Part shown: piece after piece, positions 32,988 through 33,817 of the stretch | Layout of the letters: every line of letters begins with the position of its first letter | How positions within the stretch are numbered: the first letter of the stretch is position 1 | NCBI GenBank assembly: GCA_900696615.1 | Contig: CAADGS010000103.1 | Span: forward strand, 1 to 33,817 | Direction: 5' to 3' | DNA: 33,817 nt | From: an uncultured beta proteobacterium | GTDB taxonomy: Bacteria > Pseudomonadota > Gammaproteobacteria > Burkholderiales > Nitrosomonadaceae | The notes under the pieces: generated by a model | Told to the model about the DNA's origin: nothing | What the model saw: only the letters and a program-made list of their open reading frames with translations | Databases searched by the model: none | Position numbers and translations under genes: made by a program

Positions 32988-33278
32988 ATGACAAAATCCG
33001 AATTAATTACTCGGCTGGCATCACGTTTCCCGCAGTTGGTTACGAAGGATGCGGAACTCTCTGTCAAAACAATCATCGACGCGATGGCAAAAAGTTTGGC
33101 CCAAGGGCAACGCATAGAAATTCGCGGCTTTGGTAGTTTTGACTTGAATTATCGGCCTCCTCGCATTGGCCGTAACCCCAAATCAGGTGAAAAAGTGAAA
33201 GTGCCTGAGAAATACGTGCCGCATTTTAAAGCTGGCAAAGAAATGCGAGAACGCGTTGACTACAAAAGTAAAGAATAA
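32988..33278 (+). CDS. ihfB: integration host factor subunit beta
   Basis: 96 aa; [11 protein letters not shown]..., [48 protein letters not shown]. Confidence 0.95.
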   Translation: MTKSELITRLASRFPQLVTKDAELSVKTIIDAMAKSLAQGQRIEIRGFGSFDLNYRPPRIGRNPKSGEKVKVPEKYVPHFKAGKEMRERVDYKSKE

Positions 33279-33300
33279 TAGCTTATAAAATTCAACGCAG

Positions 33301-33339
33301 AGGGTAATCAGATTTGATTAGCATTAAACTGATTACCCT
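33301..33339 (+). repeat. perfect 11-bp inverted repeat between ihfB and lapA
   Basis: AGGGTAATCAG (33301-33311) / CTGATTACCCT (33329-33339), 17-nt loop. Confidence 0.75.
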
Positions 33340-33390
33340 GATCCAATTAATTGGTTGTTATTCATTAACTCGTATAGGCTCGACACTACT

Positions 33391-33603
33391 ATGATAAATT
33401 TATTCGCATGGCTTTTACGGATTGTAGTTTTTGTAATTCTTGCTGTTTTCGCTTCCAAAAACTCGCAACCGGTTATGTTGCAATACTATCTGGATAAAAC
33501 CATTGAATTACCCCTTAGTGTTGCGTTATTGATATTTTTCGCATTAGGTATCCTTCTGACATTGTTATTCGTAGGCCGCAACACTCAAGACAACGATAAC
33601 TGA
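33391..33603 (+). CDS. lapA: LapA-domain (DUF1049) inner-membrane protein
   Basis: [59 protein letters not shown]; follows ihfB; likely start ATG 33391 rather than 33355. Confidence 0.82.
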   Translation: MINLFAWLLRIVVFVILAVFASKNSQPVMLQYYLDKTIELPLSVALLIFFALGILLTLLFVGRNTQDNDN

Positions 33604-33626
33604 TAAAATTTTACGATGCATGCTCA

Positions 33627-33817
33627 ATGACTGATCCTCGAATCATAGTTGCGCTCGACTTCAACACTTCCATAGAAGCATTAATTTTTGCCGATAAATT
33701 AGATGCTCGTCTTTGCCGCCTGAAAGTTGGTAAAGAACTTTTTACCGCTGCAGGCCCACGATTAGTTGAAAGCCTGATGTTAAAAGGCTTCGATGTTTTC
33801 CTTGATCTGAAATTTCA
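33627..33817 (+). CDS. pyrF: orotidine 5'-phosphate decarboxylase, 5' portion truncated by the window end
   Basis: Own translation: [63 protein letters not shown]; open at window end and absent from the ORF track. Confidence 0.93.
   Translation, partial: MTDPRIIVALDFNTSIEALIFADKLDARLCRLKVGKELFTAAGPRLVESLMLKGFDVFLDLKF

Overview
The window looks like a housekeeping segment of a moderately AT-rich betaproteobacterial chromosome. Gene content suggests a Nitrosomonas-like ammonia oxidiser (inference only). Left to right it contains: pilG-like response regulator; trkH-trkA; an inositol-monophosphatase-family protein; a thioredoxin-like protein; rsmE; argA; yggX; an rnk/GreA-type regulator; a minus-strand central-carbon cluster tkt-gap-pgk-pyk-fba; an NtrY/NtrX-like two-component pair; DUF4390-like-rsmB-fmt-def; LysM-dprA-smg-topoisomerase III; an unrecognised small two-TM protein; aroA-cmk-rpsA-ihfB-lapA; and a truncated pyrF. 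No CRISPR array, rRNA, tRNA, prophage or intact IS element was recognised. The strongest oddity is the NtrX-like regulator. Its receiver and Fis-type HTH look intact, but the AAA+ domain has lost the GAFTGA segment and altered every ATPase motif checked, while the partner kinase looks intact. Secondary observations are perfect or near-perfect dyads flanking gap, downstream of fba and between ihfB and lapA, an unexplained dyad-rich 0.4-kb intergenic region, and an orphan small membrane protein. No clearly new multi-gene system was found.
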